A stretch of 23,692 bases of DNA from a virus. Positions within the stretch are counted from its first letter, which is position 1; each line of letters begins with the position of its first letter. Below are positions 7,767-14,933 of the stretch, in pieces. A program made the position numbers and the translations under genes. The DNA is taken from positions 1 to 23,692 of IMG/VR virus record IMGVR_UViG_3300035698_018961; one strand, 5' to 3'. The notes under the pieces were generated by a model. That model saw only the letters and a program-made list of their open reading frames with translations, did not search any database and was not told where the DNA came from.

Positions 7767-8174
7767 TTATAGATAAGCAGCACCAATGTCAAAATCAGGC
7801 CACAAACTTTTTAATTCTAGCATAATCTCATAAATTGTTTTTTGCTCTAATTCACAAATTGCTCTACATGCGACAAAAGAGGCTTGTTTACTTGGATCGT
7901 CTGAGATAATTAAAACTTTTTCACCACATTCGATCATATACTTGGGGATATGGCAGGCAATATCTTTGACATGGGGTTTATTAATAGCATTTGCCTGTAA
8001 ACCAACTTTAAAAATAGAAATGTTAAGCTTTTTTAAATTGCCAATGGCTGCTCTAGTCATTAATAAATCAGTATCAACTAAAACAATCGCACTAATGTCA
8101 TTTTTATTTGAAACCAATAAAATACCGACATCATCTAAATCACCTAAAAATAAATTGTCTCTAAACTTTATCAT
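7767..8174 (-). CDS. Dual-specificity phosphatase-like protein lacking the catalytic Cys (135 aa)
   Basis: The fold follows small dual-specificity phosphatases: MIKFRDNLFLGDLDDVG at the start, a central sheet, then GEKVLII at residues 84-90 where the P-loop should follow, and a closing helix ending SLWPDFDIGAAYL. In active enzymes the loop is HC-x5-R; here it is ISDDPSKQASF with no Cys and no Arg. The protein is therefore likely a pseudo-phosphatase that binds rather than cleaves, or a partner of a glycosyltransferase. I chose the ATG at 8174 because GAGAGG lies at the right distance; a longer frame from 8234 would overlap the previous gene more deeply. The gene overlaps the preceding transferase by 14 bases. 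Confidence 0.62.
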   Translation of the reverse strand: MIKFRDNLFLGDLDDVGILLVSNKNDISAIVLVDTDLLMTRAAIGNLKKLNISIFKVGLQANAINKPHVKDIACHIPKYMIECGEKVLIISDDPSKQASFVACRAICELEQKTIYEIMLELKSLWPDFDIGAAYL

Positions 8175-9183
8175 TTGACCTCTCAAGAAATGATTGCCAT
8201 TGTTTAGCAATTTTTTCTTTGCCAAAAATCTCAATTGCTCTTTCCCTCGAGTTGTGTGAGATTTCTTTAGCTAAATCATAATTATTAATTAACTGATCAA
8301 TTCTGAAACGCATGTCTTGGACCGAGTCACAAATAAAACCGCTTTTGCCGTTTTCAATAATCTCATCAGCTTCATAAAAATCAATTTTTTCAAAGTCTGA
8401 AATGTGTGCTAACTTTTTGCTAATTGCTACCACCGGGATGCCCAACATCATGTACTCCATGAGTGACAAAGTGTAAGACGCCGGCCAAGTGCCGCCATAA
8501 ACTGCCACCCGAGCATCTTTTAATATCTCAAGCATTTTGGCAAAACCAACCTCACCACCGTTAAGATTTCCAAGGTCCTCATTACCGGTCCCATAAACTT
8601 TAGAGCCATAACCAATGATCGATCCTAAAATTTCTTTATAGTGGCAAAATTGCCCTCTGCCTTTTAAACTCTGTGAAAAATTAACAACTCTTTTACTATT
8701 ACCAACCCAGCCACTAAATGTGTCCTGGTCCTTGTAAAACCTAATTAAAGCGTCTCCACCTAGGTAATTTGGTATATTGGCTTCTTTAGGTGAGTAGCGC
8801 ACTATTTCAAGGCCCTCAGCTCGCATCGGCGCTAAACGCTTCTCGATGTTAGAAACTGATTGACCAATTGTTCGCCAAATAACTCTTTTATGTTTAATTT
8901 TCTGCCAGTTATTCACAATTAAATCGGGAGTGTGCATAACTATGATCACATCAAACGGCTCAATTAACTCTTGAGGTAAATTTGTCCTGGCTTCATTAGT
9001 TGCTAGTGAAATCATCTCATCTGGCCACTTTTTTGCACAATCAATCCCTGGCCGTGGTAGTGAAAAATGGCCGGCCGGGTCTAAATAGGCGCCATTACTA
9101 AAAACATCATGCCCCAATTCAGTCAAAAGTTTAACTTCGTCATATTCTAGGACCGCATGACATGATAAATAGTGAATTTTCAT
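8161..9183 (-). CDS. Glycosyltransferase, GT-B fold (340 aa)
   Basis: The protein starts MKIHYLSCHAVLEYDEVKLL and has an N-terminal Rossmann domain (FDVIIVMHTPDL at 77-88, then KRVIWRTIG at 99-107). The C-terminal domain has GSKVYGTG (193-200), a VAVYGGTWPAS segment (226-236) and LMEYMMLGIPVVA (241-253), which corresponds to the donor-binding EAMA-x-G-x-P-V motif of GT4/GT1-type enzymes; the first glutamate of the usual E-x7-E pair is absent. The ATG overlaps the stop of the small membrane gene by 4 bases, so its translation is coupled to that leaderless gene and it should be transcribed from the promoter at 9362-9391. Acceptor and sugar cannot be read from the sequence. Confidence 0.82.
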   Translation of the reverse strand: MKIHYLSCHAVLEYDEVKLLTELGHDVFSNGAYLDPAGHFSLPRPGIDCAKKWPDEMISLATNEARTNLPQELIEPFDVIIVMHTPDLIVNNWQKIKHKRVIWRTIGQSVSNIEKRLAPMRAEGLEIVRYSPKEANIPNYLGGDALIRFYKDQDTFSGWVGNSKRVVNFSQSLKGRGQFCHYKEILGSIIGYGSKVYGTGNEDLGNLNGGEVGFAKMLEILKDARVAVYGGTWPASYTLSLMEYMMLGIPVVAISKKLAHISDFEKIDFYEADEIIENGKSGFICDSVQDMRFRIDQLINNYDLAKEISHNSRERAIEIFGKEKIAKQWQSFLERSNDKV

Positions 9184-9353
9184 TTGTTTATAATCACCTC
9201 AATAATCATTAATAAAAGTATGATCAAAATTAATGGCCAAGCAAAAAGCACAATTACTGGATTAATTCTGCTCGGACCTGAATTAGCATCGTGTTTACTT
9301 ATAAAAGTTGCTAATACTAAACCGACTGAAAAATATATTAAAATAGCGATCAT
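9180..9353 (-). CDS. Small two-TM membrane protein (57 aa)
   Basis: The sequence has two hydrophobic helices, about residues 3-18 and 32-54, joined by a polar loop (SKHDANSGPSRIN), so a hairpin in the inner membrane is expected. I place the start at 9353 rather than at 9380, because the region 9362-9391 is a strong promoter and the upstream ATG would lie inside it. The mRNA would then begin at or within a base or two of the ATG. It overlaps the next glycosyltransferase by 4 bases (ATGA). Function is unknown; a flippase-like partner, a membrane anchor for the transferases, or a holin-like peptide are possible, and its place at the head of the sugar genes favours a role with them. Confidence 0.6.
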   Translation of the reverse strand: MIAILIYFSVGLVLATFISKHDANSGPSRINPVIVLFAWPLILIILLLMIIEVIINK

Positions 9354-9361
9354 GTAATTAT

Positions 9362-9391
9362 AGTGTAAAGCAATTGTCATATAGTTGTCAA
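9362..9391 (-). promoter_or_regulatory. Promoter A with 11-bp-spaced direct boxes, heads distal glycan operon
   Basis: On the coding strand the -35 is TTGACA at 9391-9386, followed by an 18-base spacer and a -10 TACACT at 9367-9362. The ATG of the small membrane gene starts 8 bases after the -10, so the transcript should be leaderless or nearly so. Two TTGTCA boxes (9374-9379 and 9385-9390, plus-strand reading) lie 11 bp apart, one helical turn, a layout expected for an operator. The element fits exactly in the gap between the previous TAG and this gene. It matches promoter B (22746-22775) in 26 of 30 positions. Confidence 0.72.
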
Positions 9392-9395
9392 CTAG

Positions 9396-9674
9396 CTAAA
9401 TGATAATATCAGTTTTCTTTTTGTTTTTATCGTTAATCCCACCGGTGTGACCAATAAAATTCTTGCTTTGTTTACCTTTACCAGCTCCAAGCTTTGACAA
9501 ATCTGTTATTGGTCTTTGACATGGGAAATGGGACCGTGCTATTAGCATCATCACATCTCTTTTTTTCAAACGAGCATCGTACCTGAAAATGCTATCGCAA
9601 TGTTTGCAATGCCAGTCTTGCTTTCCCTTTGGGGTGTCCATTCTGTTAATTGGTTGCCAATCGTGCTGTCTCAT
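9396..9674 (-). CDS. Small zinc-binding protein, 92 aa
   Basis: WHCKHCDSIF at residues 21-30 is a zinc-knuckle half-site (C23, C26). A second ligand group may be H49 and C52 in RSHFPC, giving a C2HC-like site; after that the tail is basic and glycine/lysine rich. Small proteins of this type (Trp, CxxC, a linker, then a single Cys) are common phage accessory proteins of unknown role. The start at 9674 overlaps the upstream glycosyltransferase by 29 bases; a shorter start at Met12 (9641) would remove the overlap but neither has a clear ribosome site. It ends just before promoter A. A role in assembling or regulating the glycan enzymes is only a guess. Confidence 0.6.
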   Translation of the reverse strand: MRQHDWQPINRMDTPKGKQDWHCKHCDSIFRYDARLKKRDVMMLIARSHFPCQRPITDLSKLGAGKGKQSKNFIGHTGGINDKNKKKTDIII

Positions 9675-10770
9675 AGATTTGTTTTAACCTTTCGTGCATT
9701 TTAATGCCTATGACCTTTGTGTCAAAGCGCTGATTTATAATTTTTTTACCAAACTCACCAATTCCCTTGGCTTCTTTTTGATTATCAAAAGCCCAGCGCA
9801 TCGTTTTGCGCAAGTTATCAATATCAATCTCGGCCCAATTTTGATCCGGGCAATACCATTGAGCATTTCTTGATACATTTTGGACCGGGACCATTTTACA
9901 ATTAACCAACATTGCTGCATCTCTAATATGCTCGTGAATACCTCCGCAATCAGTAGAAATTACAAGTTTACCCATGAGCATTGCTTCCATTTGCGGTATG
10001 CCCCAGCCTTCGCCTCTGTGAGCGCTCACAAAGCAATCAAATGTTTCGTGGAAACGATAAATTTGTTTTCGGTCCATTAAGTGTTTATAAAGATAAATTG
10101 GGGGATAGTGGTCAAGTTTTATTTTCTTCTTGAGTATATTAATATATTGATCAATTTCTTTGCGATGATGAGGGTCGAAGTTGTCGACATAAGTTTTGAG
10201 CGTGAGACTAACTCCCTGGATGTTTTCAAACTCTCTCCAATATGCCTCGATTAATGCTTCCGGGTTTTTTCTAGTGGTCCACTCAAATATTGAATAAAAT
10301 TTAAAATCTTTTTTGTTTTCGACAATATATGGGTCCACTTTTGGTCCCGGTGTAACAATTGCTTCGGGGATGATATAAATTGGTTTAGTAACGCCGGCGT
10401 TTCTTATGGCCTGTGCATTAAACTCACTGCCGGTCCAAACTTCGTCACAAAAATTGATTCCGGTCGCAAATTCTTTGGGCAATTTGTCAGTTTCCCAAAA
10501 GACACGGCCAATGTTATATTTACCCGGTTCAATATAATTACCATAAATGTTGGGGGTTGTGTGAATAATCTTGATCTGATAGTCAAATTTATTAGTATTT
10601 AACCTCTGGACTAACTCACCTAATGCCCCAAAATCGGCTATTTCTAAACAATGCCTTGTTAGCTCGACTTCTACATCGACACCAACATCATTAAGCGCTG
10701 CAATATCATGCCGATTCGCTTCGCCATAACCTGAATAATCCAAAGCCGATCCGCAATACTTTATTTTCAT
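9646..10770 (-). CDS. Glycosyltransferase, GT-B fold, GT4-like (374 aa)
   Basis: This is the clearest transferase here with its neighbour at 10992. The N-terminal domain begins MKIKYCGSALDYSGYGEANRH, a glycine-rich loop that fits the start of many GT4 enzymes. The C-terminal domain has FKFYSIFEWTTRKNPEALIEA (about 156-176) and the donor motif RGEGWGIPQMEAMLMG (252-267), with E254 and E262 forming the E-x7-E pair that contacts the nucleotide sugar. The reaction is transfer of a sugar from a nucleotide donor with retained anomeric configuration, by family analogy. The ATG lies 22 bases after the stop of a zinc-ribbon gene without a recognisable ribosome site. Substrate unknown. Confidence 0.88.
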   Translation of the reverse strand: MKIKYCGSALDYSGYGEANRHDIAALNDVGVDVEVELTRHCLEIADFGALGELVQRLNTNKFDYQIKIIHTTPNIYGNYIEPGKYNIGRVFWETDKLPKEFATGINFCDEVWTGSEFNAQAIRNAGVTKPIYIIPEAIVTPGPKVDPYIVENKKDFKFYSIFEWTTRKNPEALIEAYWREFENIQGVSLTLKTYVDNFDPHHRKEIDQYINILKKKIKLDHYPPIYLYKHLMDRKQIYRFHETFDCFVSAHRGEGWGIPQMEAMLMGKLVISTDCGGIHEHIRDAAMLVNCKMVPVQNVSRNAQWYCPDQNWAEIDIDNLRKTMRWAFDNQKEAKGIGEFGKKIINQRFDTKVIGIKMHERLKQIYETARLATN

Positions 10771-10792
10771 AAGCTAACGATCTTTTTTTGTT

Positions 10793-10981
10793 TTAGATTT
10801 TAACCCATCGGTTTAATTCATTCAAAACAATCTCTTTGCCACAAACTTTGCAGGTGATTTTTACACCCATCATTTTATTGCTGCTTTCAATAGCAACATT
10901 TGTGCAAGCCGGACATAAGTATTTAAACTTTGCCTTTGGAGCAGGCTTGGAAATGATTTTTGTCAATTCTTTTTTTGCCAT
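10793..10981 (-). CDS. Zinc-ribbon miniprotein (62 aa)
   Basis: Two CxxC pairs are visible, C23/C26 in YLCPACTN and C44/C47 in ITCKVCGK, separated by 17 residues, which is a standard zinc ribbon. The N-terminal 20 residues are basic (KKELTKIISKPAPKAKFK) and could bind nucleic acid or an acidic partner. A strong ribosome site, AAAGGAGGTTTT, directly precedes the ATG, so it is well expressed. It sits between two GT4-like glycosyltransferases and ends 22 bases before the next ATG. I do not recognise a named family; similar miniproteins are common in phage genomes. Confidence 0.72.
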   Translation of the reverse strand: MAKKELTKIISKPAPKAKFKYLCPACTNVAIESSNKMMGVKITCKVCGKEIVLNELNRWVKI

Positions 10982-10991
10982 AAAACCTCCT

Positions 10992-12218
10992 TTATATTTT
11001 CTCGAGCGTTAATACATTTTTTAGTTTTCGCTCGGGTATTGGTTCACTTATTATATCGTTAAAAATGGTTTTAATCATCTTTGCAGTGTTTTTGATAGAC
11101 CACTGCTTGACATACTCAGAGGCTTTTTTACCTATCTCAAGCGCCTGATCTTGATGCTCGTAAACATAACGCATCTGGCGCCTCAAGTCAGCCACATCAC
11201 TGACATACATTTCGCCAGTATCTTCATTTTTATATCGTTGATAAAGCGCATCGCACATCTCACCAACTTTGACCTCATACATATAATTAGCATTAAAATA
11301 TTCAGTTATCCCGTGGGCGTTAGGTACGATCGTGGGTAAACCGGTTGCCATTGCTTCAAGTGGGGTCATCCCAAAGCCCTCACCTCTCGAGGGAAAAACA
11401 AAAGCATCGGACCGGCCACATAAATCAGCAAGCTCATGGCTCTCATAGGCCCCATTGATTACCTCAATATTTGGGTATCTCACTGGTGAAATTGGAAATG
11501 GTAAACTTTTAAGATTTGTTTTAAAAATTAATTTAACTGGCTCATCCGGGGCAAATTCTTTAGTAAAAGCCTGAAAAACCTCAACAAATCCTTTGCGGAT
11601 ATTAAAAGCGTTGTAATGTAAAAAAACAAACTCTTTTTTAGCTTTGCGCTTATTCTCTCTCTCGATGTAGGTATAAACACGATCATCATAGCCAAGGGGG
11701 ACCACCTCAGTCTCAATCCCTGATTTTTTAAATACATCGTGGCACCATTGACTCGGGACCAATATTTTTTCGGCTGATTCTAAGTAATCAAGCCAACTAT
11801 CAGGAATTTTGGTGCTTTCAAACATCGTGTAAAGTATTCGATATGGTGCCTCTAATCTCAAAATTGAGTATGGATTGTGAAATAATAAAGCAATTTTCTG
11901 GCCGTTGTTTTTAAAAGTTGTATTTACTCCCAGGGCGTTTAGCTCTCTAATCATGCCCTCGCTGGCTACACTGTAACCATCTTTTCCGCCTTGCGACACG
12001 GTGGCCATATAAATACCGTCTTTTTCGTATTTAAGCCGGTTTTGATTCTGTAAAGCCTTTTTGCGCATTGATTCAAACTTTAAATTACGCATTGTTTGGT
12101 ATTCAATAATTTCTTTTTGGTCCGGTATTGTAAAACCTTTGGTATTAAGCAATTGATTATATTCGCTTTGCTCTTCAATCTGGACAATACGATTACCGGG
12201 ATTAATTAAATATAACAC
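10992..12218 (-). CDS. Glycosyltransferase, GT-B fold, GT4-like, with extra N-terminal segment (408 aa)
   Basis: Residues 1 to about 65 form a separate small module (MLYLINPGNRIVQIEEQSEY, then a helix) before the catalytic core starts at GIYMATVSQGGKDGYSVASEG (68-88), a glycine-rich loop of GT4 type. The donor-site motif SRGEGFGMTPLEAMATGLP (277-295) carries E280 and E288 in E-x7-E spacing. The gene starts with GTG, has no ribosome site, and lies about 20 bases downstream of the MCP terminator; a TAAACT seven bases before the GTG could be a -10 for another leaderless transcript, but the -35 is poor. It is the first gene of the glycan cassette, so read-through or a local promoter must supply its transcript. 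Sugar and acceptor unknown. Confidence 0.88.
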   Translation of the reverse strand: MLYLINPGNRIVQIEEQSEYNQLLNTKGFTIPDQKEIIEYQTMRNLKFESMRKKALQNQNRLKYEKDGIYMATVSQGGKDGYSVASEGMIRELNALGVNTTFKNNGQKIALLFHNPYSILRLEAPYRILYTMFESTKIPDSWLDYLESAEKILVPSQWCHDVFKKSGIETEVVPLGYDDRVYTYIERENKRKAKKEFVFLHYNAFNIRKGFVEVFQAFTKEFAPDEPVKLIFKTNLKSLPFPISPVRYPNIEVINGAYESHELADLCGRSDAFVFPSRGEGFGMTPLEAMATGLPTIVPNAHGITEYFNANYMYEVKVGEMCDALYQRYKNEDTGEMYVSDVADLRRQMRYVYEHQDQALEIGKKASEYVKQWSIKNTAKMIKTIFNDIISEPIPERKLKNVLTLEKI

Positions 12219-12239
12219 GACAATAAGTTTACACTAATT

Positions 12240-12277
12240 TTAAACAAAACAAAAGAGCCACCTCAAAGAGATGGCTC
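12240..12277 (-). terminator. Rho-independent terminator after the major capsid gene
   Basis: On the coding strand GAGCCATCTC pairs with GAGGTGGCTC through a TTT loop (10 pairs, one G-U), positions 12277-12255, followed at once by TTTTGTTTTGTTT. This is the only hairpin in the window with a proper T-tract. It separates the head module from the glycan cassette. Confidence 0.9.
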
Positions 12278-12300
12278 AGTTGCTCTAGTTGATCGTTAGC

Positions 12301-13218
12301 TTAAAAACTTTCAACTTCAACAATTCGGCGTTGATCCATGATAGCTACTCCATAGAGCAGATCAAGGGTCAATTGGTGAGCGCCGAGATCACCGTTGTAC
12401 CAGAATAAGGTACGCAGGGATAATCCGACACTTGGATCGTTGATTACACCGGACAAAACACCGGTACCGGCCATTGGCTTCTCGAGTGGTCGAGATGCTA
12501 AGACCAAGGCGTTTTTGGTGTAGGCTAAGTTGTGATAAGCGGCTGGTGAGCCGGATTTCTGTACAACTTGGCTTTCCCAAGATTCAATACCGTAGGTTCT
12601 AACGACTTGACCTTGTGAGATCGATTCATTAGCGCCTCGTGCATCAAAACGGGTGTATTTATCAACACCTAACAAATCATTAAAGACCGTGCCATCAGCG
12701 TAAAAATAACGCTGTTCTAATCGTGGCACCTTTTGATCAGTAAAGAATTTGCGAATCGCCAACATGACACCATCAATAGTGGCATCACTGGTGCGGTCCC
12801 AAGTCAGAGTGTTCTCAATTTGGGCGTGCATACTTGCGAGTGAAGTTTCCACTGCTTCGGCTAACGCTAAAGCGCCATCCTCTGCATAACCATTTTGAGT
12901 GTCTTGGTTTTCTAAAACCTTGGTAACATCATCGATGGTCAAAGTGACCTCTTTGTGTTTATCAAGAGTAACCGAGACATTGGTGGCCGTTGGATTTTGC
13001 TTGGTGAAATTTTCACCGGCAACTTTATCGTTGGCAATCACTGCGCCTCGTTTTGGCACTTGGATGGTGGCTCCCTCTTTGGTCACTGTCCAATCGCTGT
13101 CACGACTGATCGTGCGAGCTAAATTTAAATAACTAGGGAACTTACCAATTGCTTTTTGTGCAATTATGGTAGGGATGAACACCGCATTAGTGGTGTTGTT
13201 TAAGACATTTTCTGCCAT
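12301..13218 (-). CDS. Major capsid protein, P22 gp5-like coat family (305 aa)
   Basis: The N-terminus MAENVLNNTTNAVFIPTIIA followed by QKAIGKFPSYLNLARTISRDSDW matches the coat-protein pattern I know from P22 gp5-like families, including VPKRGAV and the segment FTKQNPTATNVSVTLDKHKE (about 83-102) and IDDVTKVLENQD (105-116). The fold would be HK97-like; it assembles the procapsid shell around the scaffold. A strong site, AAAGGAGGT, lies 5 bases upstream of ATG, as expected for a highly expressed virion protein. It follows the scaffold gene by 77 bases and is followed by the rho-independent terminator at 12240-12277, so it closes the head transcript. Confidence 0.93.
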   Translation of the reverse strand: MAENVLNNTTNAVFIPTIIAQKAIGKFPSYLNLARTISRDSDWTVTKEGATIQVPKRGAVIANDKVAGENFTKQNPTATNVSVTLDKHKEVTLTIDDVTKVLENQDTQNGYAEDGALALAEAVETSLASMHAQIENTLTWDRTSDATIDGVMLAIRKFFTDQKVPRLEQRYFYADGTVFNDLLGVDKYTRFDARGANESISQGQVVRTYGIESWESQVVQKSGSPAAYHNLAYTKNALVLASRPLEKPMAGTGVLSGVINDPSVGLSLRTLFWYNGDLGAHQLTLDLLYGVAIMDQRRIVEVESF

Positions 13219-13295
13219 TTTATACCTCCTTTTAACTAATAATATTTACCTAAGTTAAGGCTGGGCAGCTTATTACTAGATTTTTGAGGTTTCCG

Positions 13296-13937
13296 TTAAG
13301 CAGGCAAATCGTTTTCGATTTGATTGTTTTTCATGGCTTCCAAAATTTCAGCTTCGTGTTCTTGGTAAAATTTAGGCTCTTGAATTTGACTATGGGTAAA
13401 TTTCTTTTTACCGCTGGTGTCATTTTCGCCTGGACTTGTACCCGACCCGACAGTTGTATCGTTTCCGCTTGCTTCACCCTTTAAATAGGGTTTTGATTCG
13501 AGCAGGCTTTTGACTTGCTCTTCGACACCGGTTATGGTGCCATCTTCTGCAACCGTAATTTTATCTTGATCAACCAATTTCGTTATGACCTCTAAATCTT
13601 TGGCGCCTAGAGTCTGGGCAATATTCATTATTTGTATTCGCTTTTCAGCGGCTTCAAACTTGGCTTTTTGTTTTTCTGCCAATTCTTTATATTGCTTGTT
13701 CTCTTCGAGTTTTGCCGTTTCTAAATCCTCGAGTTTTTTGCTGGCCGTTCGACCAACTTTGGCGTCATCATTCAGCTGCTTAAAGCGTGGGTGATTCCAA
13801 AGTCTTGCATCATCGAAGATTTTGGCAAAATCCTCATCAGACAAACTTTTTGAATCGAACGCTTTATCGTCTCCGGTTTTCTCGTTTTTTTTAATTGGGT
13901 CGGTCCCATCTTTGACGATTTTTTTCTCTTCTGGCAT
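13296..13937 (-). CDS. Capsid scaffold protein (213 aa)
   Basis: The sequence is strongly charged, low in aromatic residues and Cys-free. A coiled-coil or long helix runs over about residues 62-105 (alternating E, K, A, L). A Gly/Ser/Thr linker at about 155-172 precedes a short C-terminal helix that scaffolds use to bind coat protein (FYQEHEAEILEAMKNNQIEN, 188-207). Position directly upstream of the coat gene and downstream of portal and minor capsid genes is the classic place for a scaffold. The leader contains promoter C; the ATG has no good ribosome site, which is odd for a protein needed in large amounts, and its leader carries a small GTGG/CCAC dyad at 13957-13969. Confidence 0.85.
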   Translation of the reverse strand: MPEEKKIVKDGTDPIKKNEKTGDDKAFDSKSLSDEDFAKIFDDARLWNHPRFKQLNDDAKVGRTASKKLEDLETAKLEENKQYKELAEKQKAKFEAAEKRIQIMNIAQTLGAKDLEVITKLVDQDKITVAEDGTITGVEEQVKSLLESKPYLKGEASGNDTTVGSGTSPGENDTSGKKKFTHSQIQEPKFYQEHEAEILEAMKNNQIENDLPA

Positions 13938-14008
13938 TTTTAATTCATTTTTTATCGTGGTATGCCCACTTTAAAAAATGCCTTTCATATTAACTTTTTA
14001 CTGTCTTG

Positions 14009-14037
14009 ATTATGATTGACTTTTTATTTTTTGTCAA
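14009..14037 (-). promoter_or_regulatory. Promoter C for scaffold and coat genes, -35 inside the preceding gene
   Basis: TTGACA at 14037-14032, a 17-base spacer, then CATAAT at 14014-14009 (five of six to consensus). The -35 is formed by the last codons of the minor capsid gene. The spacer is flanked by inverted TTGAC/GTCAA arms (14016-14020 and 14033-14037), so a regulator could bind here. It would give an extra transcript for scaffold and coat, the proteins needed in the highest copy number. Confidence 0.62.
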
Positions 14038-14926
14038 CTTGTTGTTTGGCGATGCCGGCTTTTTTGGGTGTTAGGGTCTCTGTATCTGGGTTATATGCCC
14101 TTGTTTTAGATGCTAGCGATGGGATCATTGTATTCATAGCATGACGGCAATTTGGGTGAAATAAACCAGAATCAACGGCATCTCTAAAAGTTGGATAGCC
14201 TTTGGTTTGTCCGGTAATACTTAAAATCTTGCCCTCCCAAGGGGCGCATAATGGGCATGAATCACTATGAGCTGATACTTGGACCAAATCATAACCATTT
14301 TCTGACATTCGATTTACTAAACCAACATTTCTAGCCTCAACAACCTTGGTCCTAAATAACATCTCAGCATAACTATCAGGGGACCATCTTCGGCCACCTT
14401 TATCAATCATCGAGGCTAAACCCTGATCTTGCAATGTAGTTTTAATTGTTTTTGCCACTTCTTTAAGAGCAGCGCCTTTAGTTTGACCAATGGCAATTTT
14501 TTGCGTCACCTCTTCTCTGACTGCTTTGCCAAGTAGCCTAGTGACATCTCTTTTAACTCCGGTGAGACTTTCAGCCACATATTGCATCGAATCATCAACC
14601 AAAGCAGCAATGGCCTCTTTGTGAATTACATTAAAACCCTTTGAGACATTAATTGGAGCATTAACATTTTTTAGCTGCTTAACTGCATCATTAGCACCAC
14701 TTTTATAATATTCAGGTAATTCAGTCTCAACCCATTTTTGGGTATTCTCTCCCAAATCTTCTAAAATGGTTTCAATTTGAGCTAATAGCTTTTTTCTGTT
14801 AGCAACGCCAAAATTAGTGGCCGTTGATAATTCACCCACAATATCTTTGTAGGCACCTTTAAATAAAGCAATAACTTTGTTGATATTTTTTTCGTTGATT
14901 TCAACTTGTAACGGATAGACGCTCAT
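14024..14926 (-). CDS. Phage minor capsid / head morphogenesis protein (MuF / min_cap2 type, 300 aa)
   Basis: The C-terminal signature is C224-x2-C227 in DSCPLCAPWEGKIL, then GYPTFRDAVDSGLFHPNCRH with H257, C260 and H262; this pattern of two cysteines plus HPNCRH is typical of phage minor capsid protein 2 and the related SPP1 gp7/Mu F head proteins. The N-terminal 200 residues are mostly helical. Such proteins enter the procapsid with the portal and sit near it. It lies between portal and scaffold, as expected. The start follows the portal stop by 7 bases without a strong ribosome site, so coupling with the portal gene is likely. Confidence 0.87.
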   Translation of the reverse strand: MSVYPLQVEINEKNINKVIALFKGAYKDIVGELSTATNFGVANRKKLLAQIETILEDLGENTQKWVETELPEYYKSGANDAVKQLKNVNAPINVSKGFNVIHKEAIAALVDDSMQYVAESLTGVKRDVTRLLGKAVREEVTQKIAIGQTKGAALKEVAKTIKTTLQDQGLASMIDKGGRRWSPDSYAEMLFRTKVVEARNVGLVNRMSENGYDLVQVSAHSDSCPLCAPWEGKILSITGQTKGYPTFRDAVDSGLFHPNCRHAMNTMIPSLASKTRAYNPDTETLTPKKAGIAKQQVDKK

Positions 14927-14933
14927 AAAAACA

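Noticed and set aside
8175-8234. 20-residue N-terminal extension of the phosphatase-like protein
   Set aside because: It would overlap the upstream glycosyltransferase by 74 bases; the internal ATG has a GAGAGG ribosome site and a fold-typical start.
9172-9357. 61-codon plus-strand frame with hydrophobic residues
   Set aside because: Antisense of the two-TM gene; the AT-rich code for hydrophobic helices makes such mirror frames.
9354-9380. Longer start (ATG at 9380) for the small membrane protein
   Set aside because: These bases form the spacer and -10 of a promoter nearly identical to that at 22746-22775, so coding there is unlikely.
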